Part shown: one piece after another, positions 12,991-23,967 of the stretch | Position numbering within the stretch: the stretch's first letter is position 1 | Layout of the letters: every line of letters begins with the position of its first letter | Assembly (NCBI GenBank): GCA_016110215.1 | Contig: JADWQD010000003.1 | Coordinates: 1,364,001-1,428,000 of the forward strand | Source of the DNA: Capronia americana | Taxonomy: Eukaryota > Ascomycota > Eurotiomycetes > Chaetothyriales > Herpotrichiellaceae | DNA: 64,000 nucleotides | Direction of reading: 5' to 3' | The notes under the pieces: generated by a model | Databases searched by the model: none | What the model was told of the DNA's origin: nothing | Seen by the model: the letters and a program-made list of their open reading frames with translations, nothing else | Position numbers and translations under genes: made by a program

Positions 12991-13489
12991 CCACATTCAA
13001 CTTGTACGAGGACTGCAAGGAACATTCCAAGGACCCAGACCGCCGACTCGGTTTGAATTCAACGGTACTCGTACAGTCGGCACAGGCCATAGTCTGTTCT
13101 GTATGAAAGGATCATACTGCGGGTTCGACGACTATGAGGCTGGGGTTTGACTACATACAGTACCACGTACTGCATTCATCTTCAGATGGTACCCGAACCG
13201 GGTAGAGCAACGTCCCGGCAGCGATGTGCTGCAATCAAAGGAAATGGGATCGAGAATGAACCAATGCGGATCTGCCATTCTATCATTCGCGACATTTGTC
13301 GCTACTTGAATTTGGCACCAACAAGCACATATCATGGGGTGCTCGTCTCAGAGGCGGCACGTCAAAGCCATACATGAACATAATTCATAAATTGAACTTG
13401 ATATCTACGTGGCTCGTCGTGAACACTTTTCCGTTCCCCCAGGATGTCGACTTGCGTTTGTCGGCCTACCATCCTATCATCCCACCATC

Positions 13490-15867
13490 CTACCACTCCA
13501 CCGGATCGGTCTTGACCTCTCCACGATTCGTCTTAGGCACCGGCACGGCCTCGACCTTGACGGGTCCTTTCCTCCATTTCTTAAGGTACCCGCTGCCGTC
13601 CAACCACGGGGTATCCAGCGTTCGCTTCTCTTCGAACTTCCTTATGGCCTCTTCCTGCTGCATCGTCAACCCAATATCATCCAACCCCTCGACGAGGCAA
13701 TGTTTTCTGAACTCCTCAACGTCGAACTTGGCGAGTTCATTGCCATCCGCGTCGCGGATGACCTGGTTGGGGAGGTCGACTTCAATCTCGCGACCGGCGC
13801 GGGCTTCGTCGGCGATCTTTTCCAACTTCTGCTGGTCGGGCATGATGAGAGGAAGCATGCCGTTTTTGAAAGTGTTGTTGAAGAAGATGTCGGCGTACGA
13901 CGGGGCGATCACGCATTTGATGCCGAAGTCGAGCAGGGCCCAGGGTGCGTGCTCTCGCGAGGACCCACAGCCGAAGTTGGGGCCTGTGACGACCAAGATC
14001 TTCGAATTCCGATAAGGTTCCTGGTTGAGCACGAACGAGGGATTCTCGCTGCCGTCCTCGTTATACCGAAGAGGGTGGAAGAGTGCAGACCCAAGACCCG
14101 TACGCTTGATGGTCTTGAGGAATTGTTTCGGGATGATGGCATCAGTGTCGATGTTGGCTTTGTCCAGTGGCGCAGCGATGCCCTTGAGGACTGTAAATTT
14201 GGGCAAACCGCCTGATCCCGCTGCCGCTTTGGGCTCAGCGTGTAGATTTGTCGATGATTCTGTCGCGTCGGTGGGGATATCAAGGATGCGGTCGAGTTCT
14301 TCTTCAGAGTCGACTTCCGCGAATTCAGGAGCGACGTCGAGCTTCGGCGAGGCTTTGACTGGAGTGGCATTGTCGGTGAGTTTCCGTACGTCGGTAAGTT
14401 TGCCCACCACTGCGGCGGCTGCGGCCATGACTGGGGACACGAGATGCGTGCGGCCGAGGGCGCCTTGTCGGCCCTCGAAATTCCGGTTTGACGTGCTAGC
14501 ACAGCGCTCTCTGGGGGATAAGATGTCAGGGTTCATTCCCAAGCACATGGAGCAGCCTGCTTCCCGCCATTCGAAGCCGGCGTCTTCGAAGATCTTGTCA
14601 AGTCCCTCACGCTCGGCTTGGATCTTGACATTGCCGGAGCCAGGGACGACCATGGCCCGTTTGATGTTGGGGGCGACTTTCTTCCCCTCGACGACCTTGG
14701 CGGCGGCGCGAAGATCCTCAATCCGAGCGTTAGTACATGAACCGATGAAGATCTTGTCCAGCTCAATATCTTCCATCTTGGTGCCAGCCGTAAGGCCCAT
14801 GTACTCGAGAGCACGTTTGCAGCTGGCTTTCTTGTTGGGGTCTTCGAAGTCGTCAGGTCCGGGGACGACACCCGTGATGGGCACCACGTCCTGTGGAGAG
14901 GTACCCCAAGACACCGTTGGCGCGATATCCTTTGCATCGATGAAGACCTCGAGATCGTACTTGGCACCCTCATCTGACTTCAGGCTTGACCAGTACTTGA
15001 CGGCCTTCTTCCACTCATTGCTGTCAACCTTAGGTGCCAAGGGTCGGCCCTTCAGATAGTCGAAGGTGATCTGGTCCGGGGCAATCATGCCAGCTCTGGC
15101 ACCGGCCTCAATGGACATGTTGCAGATAGACATACGAGCCTCCATGCTCAGACTTCGGATCGCCGAGCCGCTGTATTCAATGACTGCGCCCGTACCGCCA
15201 GCAGTGCCGATGACGCCGATAATGTGCAGAATGACGTCCTTGCTGCTGACCCCGGGCGCCAGCTGGCCCTCGACCTGTATGCGCATGTTTTTGCTCTTCT
15301 TTGTGATCAAGCACTGAGTCGCCAGGACATGTTCGACCTCGCTGGTGCCAATGCCAAATGCCAAAGCGCCGAAAGCGCCGTGGGTGGCGGTGTGACTGTC
15401 GCCGCAGACCACGGTCGTGCCGGGCAGAGTAAAGCCTTGCTCGGGGCCGATGATGTGGACGATGCCCTGGTTCTTGTTGCCCAGGCCAAAGTAGGTCAGG
15501 CCGAAGTCTTTGACGTTGTCCTCGAGGGTCATGCACTGTAAGCGGCTGTCGTCCTCCTTAACAAACTCGGCGATGTTCTTGAAGTTCTTTCTTGGGGTCG
15601 TGGGGACATTGTGATCGGTGGTGGCAAGGGTACAGTCTGGCCGACGCACTTTCCGCTTTGCGTTCTTCAGGCCTTCAAAGGCCTGGGGGGATGTGACTTC
15701 GTGGACAAGATGTCGGTCTGTGGCCTTGTTAGCATTGCTCCGGGTCGCGGTCAGAAGGGTGGCGCACCGATGTAGAGGAGGGTGGTGCCATCTGCTTCTT
15801 CAGTGACAATGTGGTCCTGAAAGACCTTGTCGTACAGTGTTCTTGGTTGAGACTCGATTGAAGGCAT
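13490..15867 (-). CDS. LEU1: 3-isopropylmalate dehydratase (isopropylmalate isomerase)
   Basis: This enzyme isomerises 2-isopropylmalate to 3-isopropylmalate, the second dedicated step of leucine synthesis, in the cytosol. Exon 1 is 15867-15768 and exon 2 is 15717-13490. The 50-bp intron has branch TGCTAAC and splits an Asp codon. The protein is 775 aa, the normal length for the fungal fused enzyme, in which bacterial LeuC and LeuD are joined. The LeuC-like part carries the three [4Fe-4S] cysteines, in GSCTNARIED (Cys about 360) and CSMCLGMNPD (Cys about 422 and 425). A linker of about 60 residues, rich in acidic and Ala residues, precedes the LeuD-like swivel domain, which has GPNFGCGSSREHAPW. 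The start MPSIESQPRTLYDKVFQDH matches the family N-terminus. Confidence 0.96.
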
Positions 15868-16062
15868 CTTGTCTGCTGTAGCAATATCACCCCTTCGAAA
15901 CTGAAACCGAGAGATTGTCTACTGGAAAGGACATTCCAATAGTAGAGCCTGCATTATAAGCAAAAGACTTGGGGAGGAAACCAATTTGTGGGGTGCCGAT
16001 GTCGGACTGAACGGATGACTTCACAACTGCTGCGATTGGTTCCTGTTGCAAGAGTGGCGAGC

Positions 16063-16106
16063 GCTAAGCTTATTGAAATATATAAGGGTGTGCTGTTAAG
16101 CTTAGC
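16063..16106. repeat. 10-bp perfect inverted repeat with 24-bp spacer
   Basis: The arms GCTAAGCTTA (16063-16072) and TAAGCTTAGC (16097-16106) are exact reverse complements. They flank an AT-rich spacer. The element sits about 200 bp upstream of the LEU1 start. Confidence 0.7.
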
Positions 16107-16143
16107 CTGACTTATTGATAAGTACCTACGGCCCTTCCTAATG

Positions 16144-16200
16144 AGAAGTGAATTCTTTCCTCCCTAAGAAGTGAATTTTGTCTCTCCCTAGGATGTGAAC
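16144..16200 (+). repeat. Imperfect tandem repeat, unit 23-24 bp, about 2.4 copies
   Basis: Two adjacent copies begin AGAAGTGAATT and end CTCCCTA (16144-16166 and 16167-16190). A diverged partial third begins GGATGTGAAC at 16191. The sequence is non-coding and of unknown role. Confidence 0.65.
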
Positions 16201-17519
16201 CCTGGTGGTTAAAAGTATCGGAACACCGCCAGATTCGAACATGATTCCTCTCTCAGCCGAAAAAAATAATTCACATGGTTCGTTCAGCTTCTCTTATACC
16301 TTTTCCCCTTCACTACAGCAGGTGTCGCGGCTCCGCATCCTCCCCGCAGGAGGGCGTTAAGAGCAATCTTACAACAGCCACAGAGCAAACAACGGACGAT
16401 ACACGCAAGACCCCAAACTGCTCACGCATACCTTTAGAAAAGGCCCAACCAACCGAACCACGTGTGGCACTAAGGCCGCCCCCAGGTATAGCTGTACTTT
16501 CAAGCAGAAGATGTAGGGGTCTCAAATCTCATGGTGATCAGCCAAGCACCGGAGCAGTATCCCGATCGGCGATGTTGAATCTACCGATAACCTGTACTGT
16601 CTGGCAGACAACGAGGTGCGCATCACCGCTCTCGCTGCAGACGAGTCTTCTTTTCGAGCTATTTCGTTGCAAATTTGAGCAGACTCGAATTATATACCCG
16701 AATATTCGGGAAAGTGAATGCTGCTTGCTTGGCAATGTGGTGAGTGAGGCAGTAACTTGGGCGACAAGGTTGCTGAATGTGCAAGCCAGAAACATGTCGA
16801 GGAGGGCCGCCCTTGCAAAGGCACCTCCCGAGAGTCATACCTGGCATTTACGTGAACAGGCTAAGCCGCTCGTTACTATAGCATACACTTTGACACGCTC
16901 CTTGCTCTTGTTGCACTACGTGTAGCCACAATCCCTTCCCTGCGTGATATCTTCTCTGCTTGAAACCATGTCGCGAAGCCCAACAAAAGGACTACGTACT
17001 CCGTACTCGGGGGAAGCATGTAATTCTCCATCCAATCACAACCTCCGGCCTCGAAGCGAAGATCAGCGCGCGACTCGGCGTCTCCAATCAACCAAGATCT
17101 GAGATGGACAAATAAGGGGCCGGCATGTCAGCGCCACAGTCGTAACAGCTGAGCTCCATGTAAGGGCGGGCACAAAACCTGGGCATCTCGGCCACGAGGA
17201 CACCTACGCAGGACACAGTAAGAATCGTGAGTGACATTTCAGAGTTCACACAAGCTCATGTCAACCACGCGGTATTGGAGACTTTCGGACTCGTGAGAAA
17301 GACGACTCACACAGCTTTCGGGGCAAGGCACATACAGAACACATCCAGGAAAAGTCTCCCGCAGATCGATCGCCTGATCTGCATCCGCAACGCCGGATGC
17401 CTAAACTTGGGCTCCGAGAACTGAGAAGCGCCCAGGCAATTCTCGCTCCGACTTCCCTTCACCAACAACACGGCATCTTGCTGACCATCTCAACGGGCTG
17501 GTGGTGGTCATGGTCTGAT

Positions 17520-18542
17520 ATGACCACTAACGTCGCTACCACCCATCCTTCACGACGCAATCTGTCGTCCACGAACCGACCGCATCAGTCCAAGCTCAAC
17601 CCTATCAGCGTCGACAATATCTTTCCCAAGAAAGGTCCCGCAACCGCAGCAGCTGCGATGGTTACTAATGACGTTCCCGCCAGGGCCATACCGCCGCCTC
17701 TGGGCCCCATCAGTATCGTCTTTACCGACATAGTGAAATCCACCAACATCTGGGAAAAGGACACCAGCGCCATGATCTCGGCAATGAAACTCCACGACGA
17801 CACAGTTCGCTCCCTGACGCTCTCCAACAACGGGTATGAAGTGAAGCAAAACGGAGACGGCTTCATGATTGCGTTCCCGACGGCTACTTCGGCGGTCCAG
17901 TTCTGTCTAGACGTGCAAGAAAAGCTGTTGGACGAAGAATGGCCCAAGGCGCTCCTGAAACTTGGGCCTGGACAGGAAACGACGGATGAGGAGGGCCATG
18001 TCTTGTTTCGCGGCTTGCAGCTTCGAATGAGCGCCCATTGGGGCGAACCCGTCAGTAAATGGAACGAAGTCATCCAGAGGATGGACTACCTGGGGCCGGT
18101 CGTCAATCGAGCCGCGCGGTTCGTCCAAGTCACAGAGGGAGGACAGATCGTAGTGTCCGAAGACTTCCTCGTGCAACTCCAGCACGAGATGCAAAGGACA
18201 GAGCGCCGCGACGAGGATTCTTCGCAGAGTACTCAAACTCAGCCTCTCTCCTCAGAGGCGAGCACAAACACAAACACAGACTCGAACACGAACACGAACA
18301 CAGCCACTACAGCAGAACACTCTCCGCCTCCCGATCTCGGCATTCTCCGCTCCAAAACCGGTCAAAAGAACGTCACGACCCAGAACTTCCAAATCCGCGA
18401 GCTCGGACACTACGAATTCCAAGGACTGGACGACCCCCAGAAATTGTATTTCATTGTGCCACGCTCGTTGGAGGGACGCGTCGAGCACTGGCATCAGGTC
18501 ATGCATGTCTCGGGGGTGAAGGGGAACGTGAAGACGGAATGA
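17520..18542 (+). CDS. Stand-alone class III nucleotidyl cyclase catalytic domain protein
   Basis: This is predicted to make cAMP from ATP. The 340-aa protein carries one class III cyclase homology domain (about residues 60-320), most like the catalytic domain of fungal Cyr1. The LRR and PP2C-like regions of Cyr1 are absent. Metal-binding aspartates are Asp70 in FTDIVKST and Asp113 in NGDGFMIAF. The transition-state pair is Asn196 and Arg200 in VVNRAAR. Lys109 and Asp189 occupy the positions that select adenine, so adenylyl rather than guanylyl cyclase activity is expected. A low-complexity Thr/Asn loop (about 248-266, from an ACAAAC-type repeat) interrupts the domain before its last strand. 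No transmembrane segment is visible. The frame is open upstream to 17397 without similarity; the ATG at 17520 is the first likely start, but an earlier exon is possible. Confidence 0.82.
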   Translation: MTTNVATTHPSRRNLSSTNRPHQSKLNPISVDNIFPKKGPATAAAAMVTNDVPARAIPPPLGPISIVFTDIVKSTNIWEKDTSAMISAMKLHDDTVRSLTLSNNGYEVKQNGDGFMIAFPTATSAVQFCLDVQEKLLDEEWPKALLKLGPGQETTDEEGHVLFRGLQLRMSAHWGEPVSKWNEVIQRMDYLGPVVNRAARFVQVTEGGQIVVSEDFLVQLQHEMQRTERRDEDSSQSTQTQPLSSEASTNTNTDSNTNTNTATTAEHSPPPDLGILRSKTGQKNVTTQNFQIRELGHYEFQGLDDPQKLYFIVPRSLEGRVEHWHQVMHVSGVKGNVKTE

Positions 18543-19253
18543 GGGCAGGCGGCTTGAAGAGTCCCCAGGACACAACGTCGTCCCCATACGCCTATAAATG
18601 AACAATCTAAACCTGTCATTGATGGTGTGGAACACAGTAAGCTACTTACTCCACGACATTTAGATCTGCACGTCTTAGTGTCCCGAGAAAAGAGGCGCAT
18701 TGGCCAGGAAGGAAGAGCAAGACGGTGCTGTTCCGCTGGATCGCGCATTGCGGAGCAGAGCGACAGACCGAAGAGCCATCACCATTTGCTCTCCTCTGCC
18801 CGGCCCTTCCCTGCCCGGCGCGCTCCAAGACACCGCTGCAAAAGAAGGACAGGACAGGACAGGAAACCGGCAACTCCAGCCCGAAGGAGACCTCCTTCTG
18901 TACATACGGTGCATTGAACTTTGATAGATATGGGAGGCAGGAAAGCAGGCATTTTTGAGCGCAGACACAGACTCCGACACAGACTAGAGCGGAGTCGATC
19001 CAGGACAACCACGCACATACTGTACAGGCGGGAGCCCTGTCGTGGTCGACCACCTTGAAAGTACTGTAAAATTTGATCTTAGGCCTGAAACGCACGTGAA
19101 TTCGACTTATTCGCTTTCCTCCCTACCTGCGTCATGAACACACGGACTGACTGTGTGTCTGAGGCTTTTAATACTCGCCATTCGATCTCTGTGACATGGT
19201 GAGTGCAACGCATGGTAACACAACGTTGAATTTCTCCCGCGCTCGAGTCCGAT
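18543..19253. other. Intergenic, convergent between cyclase and beta'-COP genes
   Basis: This 0.7-kb stretch has 3' UTR sequence for both neighbours. It contains a short (GGACA)n-like pentamer tract at about 18846-18866 and an ACAGACAC-rich tract at 18962-18985. Frames here are low-complexity by-products of these repeats. No gene was seen. Confidence 0.5.
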
Positions 19254-22193
19254 CTACGCGGCAGCTTCGGTTTCAGGCTCATCCTCCTCCGCAGTAGCAC
19301 CATTTGTCTCCGTCTCAGCCGTCTTGCCAACATTGTCGCCATCGCCATTGACATTGACCAAATCGCCTTTCGGTTCCGTTGGAACTGCACTCGCCCTCTC
19401 CTCCTCCAACCGAAGATATTCGTCCCACTCAGGGAATAGCTCTTCGTCCCCTTCTTGACCTGGAACAGCGAGCAATCGCGCGACCTTGCCCTTGCCCTGC
19501 TTCTCCAGTCCGTCCTTCCACTCCATAGCCAGATTCTTGGTGAGCGAGGGCTGATACGTCTGACTGAACAGCACGGCTTCACTGATGCGTCCGGTTCGCT
19601 TCAGCAGATCAACACACTTCGCCACATCGCCTGTGCTCCACAACGCCGCAAATGCAACGTTATTCGCACCGCTTTCTTCGGCTTGTGTCGCGAGGCGTAA
19701 GAGTCCGACCTTGTTGCCACTGCTGGAGTACAACAGAAGCAAAGAACCGAGGTCTTTAGCATGCAGGAAACACTCCTCCGCAAGCTTGACATCCCACGCC
19801 TCCAGCGCCTTGTCAGCCACACTGGCCCATCTCGCTTGCGAGTCTGACTGCCGCGCAATACTCAGCGCGACTTGCAAGTTATTCAACCCTAGTGCGAGTT
19901 CAAACCGATGTTCCGGATCCGTCGCAACCTCTAGCGCGAGATCCTTGTGCCCCTGGGCTTCGAGGAATCGCGCGATCTTGTTCATTTGATCGGCGGGGAT
20001 TTCAGGTAGGAGGTCTTGTGCGGAGTCGAGGTCCCCTCGCAGGACCAGCGTTTGGTAGGATAGAAGCGCTGTGGAGAGACGGTAGGATACCACGCCGACG
20101 TCCTTGTCGCAGAGGTAGACTTTCTCGTCCCTCTGAAGATATCGTAACAGGTACATGGGCTGGTCGAACTGCGCAATGTGCACGACTTGTTCGCCTAGCA
20201 AGTAGCTGAGACGAGTCGTCGTAGTGAAGAGGAATGCATCGCCAACCCATTCGCCTGACTTGACGGACTCCTGGAGATCGGTGACGACGGAAAAGGCTGC
20301 TTCAACGCCATCTTCGTCTACTTGGCCGGAGTTCAGGCCATCGAGGTAGGCTTCACGATCGAAGCGGAGGACGTAGGTTGTGTCGGCGCAGGCGAGAGCC
20401 ACGAGTTCGCCGGATTCGGACCAGTAGACCTGTGCGCCGAGTCAGTATAGCTTATCGAAGTAGTGGGAGTCAGGGGCTGTATACTTCTCTTGGCTCTACT
20501 TCGATTCGTCGGACCAAGCTGCCTGTGTCCCAATCAAACATGCCGATGCCTCCCTGGCCTTTAACGCCGAGCAAAGTACCGCCAGCGAGTCCCTCGGCCT
20601 GGAAACCGACATCAAGGGAACCGCTTTCTTTCAATTTCTTGAATAATTTGACACTGGTGCTGGATTCTCGGATTGCGTAGTCTGTGGGGTTTTGGTGTGA
20701 GGCCCATGCGAAGTCGAGTGCTGAGCCGAAGGCATGATTTCTCCAAGCGAGAGCTGTGTACTGTGATTGATGAGCAAAGAGCGGACCAGAAGGGGTATTG
20801 ACAGCATGCTTACGATGATGAACTCTCCATCGCCGCAGACACTGACAAAGCGGCCGTTGGGCGAATGTGTCAACGTCGTCGGATAGCTAGAGCTCAAGTT
20901 AGGCTTAGGTGGTTGATTCCTCGAATGTACTCACATTTCGGTGGTGCCCATTTCCTTGCTCGGCAGAGCAATAGGCGCACCGTCTTTGATAGATGGGTCA
21001 TTCCCCTTCACGATTGCAGACACCACCTCATTGTGGCGTGCCCAGACGAGCTTGCCAGTTCCGTCCATAGACACAGCCGGCTCCTCTCGACCCATCTTGA
21101 CAACAACGGCACCATCATCGAAGCCCATAGCCACGCCTTGTTTGCCTCTCTGGTATGAAACACACCATGCTCTCTCCAGACCATAGCTGAGCGACTGCTC
21201 TAACCGATATGTATTGGCATGCCATATCTTGACAGTGCCATCTTCTGAGCCGGAGATAATGACGGGTAATTCAGGGTGGTAGCAAGCAAAGCTGACATTG
21301 CTGGTATGGCCTTCAAGGGTTGCGATGAGGGCCTTTGTGGTGTAGTCCCATACCTTGACTGTCTTGTCATCTGAAGTACTGAGCAGGTAGGGCTTGTCGC
21401 TGTGTGGGTAGTAGTCGATATGGTTCACGCCCTTCTCGTGGGCTTCTATCGTCTGCTTCGCATTGGCATTGTCAATACTCCAGATTTTGATTGTGCGGTC
21501 CAAACATGCTGACGCAAAAACGTTGGTGTCCTTCGGGTTGATTGACAAGCCCATGACATAGTGTTGATGGCCCACAAATTCACGCACACAGCGCCAGTCT
21601 TTCTCCCAGTCGAACATGCGGATGGTCATGTCGTCTGAGGCTGTCAACACGACGCTGAGAACTGGATGTACCACGATTGCGCGTATATAGTCTGGATGCC
21701 TGCCGCCCTCATTGTAAGCCTATGTTTGATCTCTCTTGTGGTTGTTGCGTGTGCGCTTACGCCTCAAAGGACTTGACTTTTTCACTGGTATTCCAGTTGA
21801 CCACTCTAAGTTGGAAGTCATCGCTGCCACAGACAATCCAGTTCTTCCTCTCAATGAACCTTCCAGCCCGGACAGGGACATCGGTAAGTTCAAAGGTTTT
21901 GATGATGGACTGTGTTTCGTAGGACCAGATGTGCGCATGCCCGTTGTAAAGTGTCGTGAGGATCTTAGCCGTCAGTCAGCATGCGGAGGGCGTGGAACTG
22001 TGAGATCGGATCATACCCATGGTTCAGTGCTATTTTCTGTTAGAATTGCGCTGGTCATTGGGATTGGGGACTTGCCTGTGGAAATCAATGCCTTTCACTC
22101 GCTCCGAGCCTGTACAGGGTTAATTGAAGGGGAACAGATGTGGTACCAGTGTCACCCACGAGCAAAGAGTTGTCGCTTGACGTCTAACCGCAT
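19254..22193 (-). CDS. SEC27: Coatomer subunit beta' (COPB2/Sec27)
   Basis: This is a WD-repeat subunit of the COPI coat, which carries cargo from Golgi to ER and recognises dilysine signals. I read eight exons: 22193-22160, 22109-22076, 22029-22017, 21963-21761, 21699-20935, 20886-20814, 20760-20485 and 20429-19254. All phases agree and give 857 aa. The N-terminus MRLDVKRQLFARSERVKGIDFH and the following blocks fit the family closely. Two WD40 propellers occupy the first two thirds. An alpha-solenoid follows, then an acidic tail rich in Glu, Thr and Ala. Intron 2 has the donor AG|GCAAGT and would be a GC-AG intron. Exon 3 is only 13 nt and supplies part of STEPW. Without both features the first WD blade is broken. 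The gene runs head to head with the luciferase-domain gene. Confidence 0.93.
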
Positions 22194-22997
22194 TGTTGCA
22201 TCAAGCGACCAAAGTTATCCCAAGATCTTCGTGGGCTGCGCAGAAGGTAGCCGAGGGGGTGTTATGGCGTGGTTGAGGAGCGACAGCAACGACAAGGAGA
22301 CCGAGAACAAAATTCCATATCATTCACTCATGGCAGTCGTGGACTTCGTAGGAATCACGATTCGAGTTGTCCCTGCCATCCTGCATACTGGGGACACATG
22401 TCAATTGATCTGAGCGCACTTTATGTACGGCCAGCCACAGTCACCATGGTGCACATTCTGGCGTAATGCGTGGTTTGATCTACCGTACCATACATGCCAG
22501 TGCTGCCCAAGAACACCCCTGAGCTCCTCGCTCGAAATTTTGTCACGGCGGATATCTATGTATGAAAACGCTAAAGGCGAAGGGGCACCAGACATATATG
22601 GCCTGTTAAGCCCAACTGCGAGACCGGCAAATCTGCGGCACCCTTCTACTCTACGAACGAACGACCCTTCGTGCCATCGACTGTCAGTAGCCAGGTTGTT
22701 GGTGGAACAAAGCTCTGTGGCCAAAGCATGAGATGTACTGAGACGAGACTCTAGAGGAAACGCTGCGCAGACGAATTTTGTATCAAAGCATAGGCGGATG
22801 GCAGTCCTCACAGGATACATTGAGCCGAAGACATGCCGGACCGAGGCAGTCAATGCTGGTCGTCAGCTTAACAGGACGCCTGAAGACTCATTCTCATAAT
22901 GCAAGTATGAAGCCTTCGCATCAGTTGGCCCTTCACACCATACACAGGAGCACAGCGCATCAATTCTAGGGTTGGCCATCAAATCCTGCCAACTGTG
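22194..22997. other. Divergent promoter region, beta'-COP and luciferase-domain gene
   Basis: About 0.8 kb separates two divergent start codons. Short frames here show no family resemblance. It should hold both promoters and 5' UTRs. I see no clear repeat or RNA gene. Confidence 0.5.
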
Positions 22998-23967
22998 ATG
23001 GATCACCTCAAGCAGCTATCTAGGCTGCCACCTCGAGAATTGGCGTTCGGCGCCACTGCAATGACCGCTGCGCTGAGTGCCTTCATCTGGTGCATTCGAG
23101 ATTACCATGACTTTCTGGCCTTAGGCCCTGGCGGTGCCCCATACAACGTCATGGGGTGGGCAATCATCACAATGCTGCGGCCATTTGCCTTATCCAAGCG
23201 CGGCGCAAGACAGGTGTCAAGTTATCCAGCCGATGGTGCACATGAGGATATCAGAGATCTGCCCAAGAGAGTGGGCTTACCCGCCTCCGTGGGAGGAATT
23301 GTGCCGCACCGCCAGCTCTCACAGCATCCACCCGAAGAGATGAAGCAGGTACAACTTGCCTCTCGGTGTATGAAGGCCAAGCGGATGTTAACCACATTCT
23401 CAGTATATCACCAACCTGTTCAAGAATGCTGTCGCCCAGAACAGTGACGTCTTGGAGGAGCGCCTTTCTTTGTACGAAAAGCACAATCCAGCCCTTTTCG
23501 TGCGCGAGGATATCCTATCGAGCAACGACCCTCCCGTGCCGGAGACAGCACGGATTGCTCGAGGCGAGATCGGCCATGTCCACCCCGATGTGAGTTCTAC
23601 ATGTTCTCTCGGCGCGACATCTGGGAGATGTATCCAATGCGACCGAAATTATCTTCAATCTGTTCTAGTTGCTGATTTGGGCTCGGGGCCCCTTTAGTTC
23701 TCGATTCACGTCTATCTATCTCCTGCGGACGCTCGACTCGTTATTGAAAAGGGATGGGGCGAAAAGCACCGGTTGTCGAAGCCCGAAAATTCATTATTCA
23801 AGTTCAAAAAATTCCACATCGCCGACACATATATTCTGATCTACGGACCGCGAAACGAAGAGGAGATCGAGGTCGTGCGCAAGATCTTGCAGAGCAGCAT
23901 TCGCTTCATGACTGGACGGGACGACGTGGAGCTTTCCGAGTGGAGGGCAGCTTTGAGCCCTATTTGA
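22998..23967 (+). CDS. Fungal luciferase-domain (DUF5519-like) protein
   Basis: There are three exons: 22998-23348, 23404-23589 and 23698-23967. The introns are 55 and 108 bp, both in phase 0, and the product is 268 aa. The N-terminus MDHLKQLSRLPPRELAFGA is followed by a hydrophobic helix (about residues 18-35), so the protein may be membrane-anchored. The C-terminal part has IHVYLSPADARLVIEKGWGEKHRLS and a final helix-rich segment ending RFMTGRDD. This pattern is what I recall for the widespread fungal family annotated as luciferase domain. Light emission is not implied, and the biochemical role is unknown to me. The second intron is longer than most here, and the acceptor at 23695-23697 was picked because it restores the family frame. 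Confidence 0.72.

Larger units (their letters stand above)
15868..17519. other. Divergent intergenic region, LEU1 promoter and upstream of the cyclase gene
   Basis: The LEU1 side has a CCAAT box in gene orientation (ATTGG on plus at 16034-16038) about 170 bp before the LEU1 ATG. A second CCAAT is on the other strand at 15981. No Leu3-type CCGGNNCCGG site was seen. A 216-codon frame at 16275-16925 has no family. The word GTACTCCGTAC is at 16996-17006. The cyclase frame stays open upstream to at least 17397, so its true start or an earlier exon may lie here. Confidence 0.45.

Noticed and set aside
13409..15059. Plus-strand frames of 268 and 344 codons (13409-14215, 14025-15059)
   Set aside because: They are antisense shadows of the LEU1 exon, whose protein is unmistakable.
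16225..16250. Minus-strand GTTCGAATC, like a tRNA T-loop
   Set aside because: The flanking bases do not form a T-stem and no acceptor or anticodon arm can be drawn.
16275..16925. 216-codon plus-strand frame upstream of the cyclase gene
   Set aside because: Has an ATG but no family, no flanking splice logic and irregular composition; kept only as intergenic.
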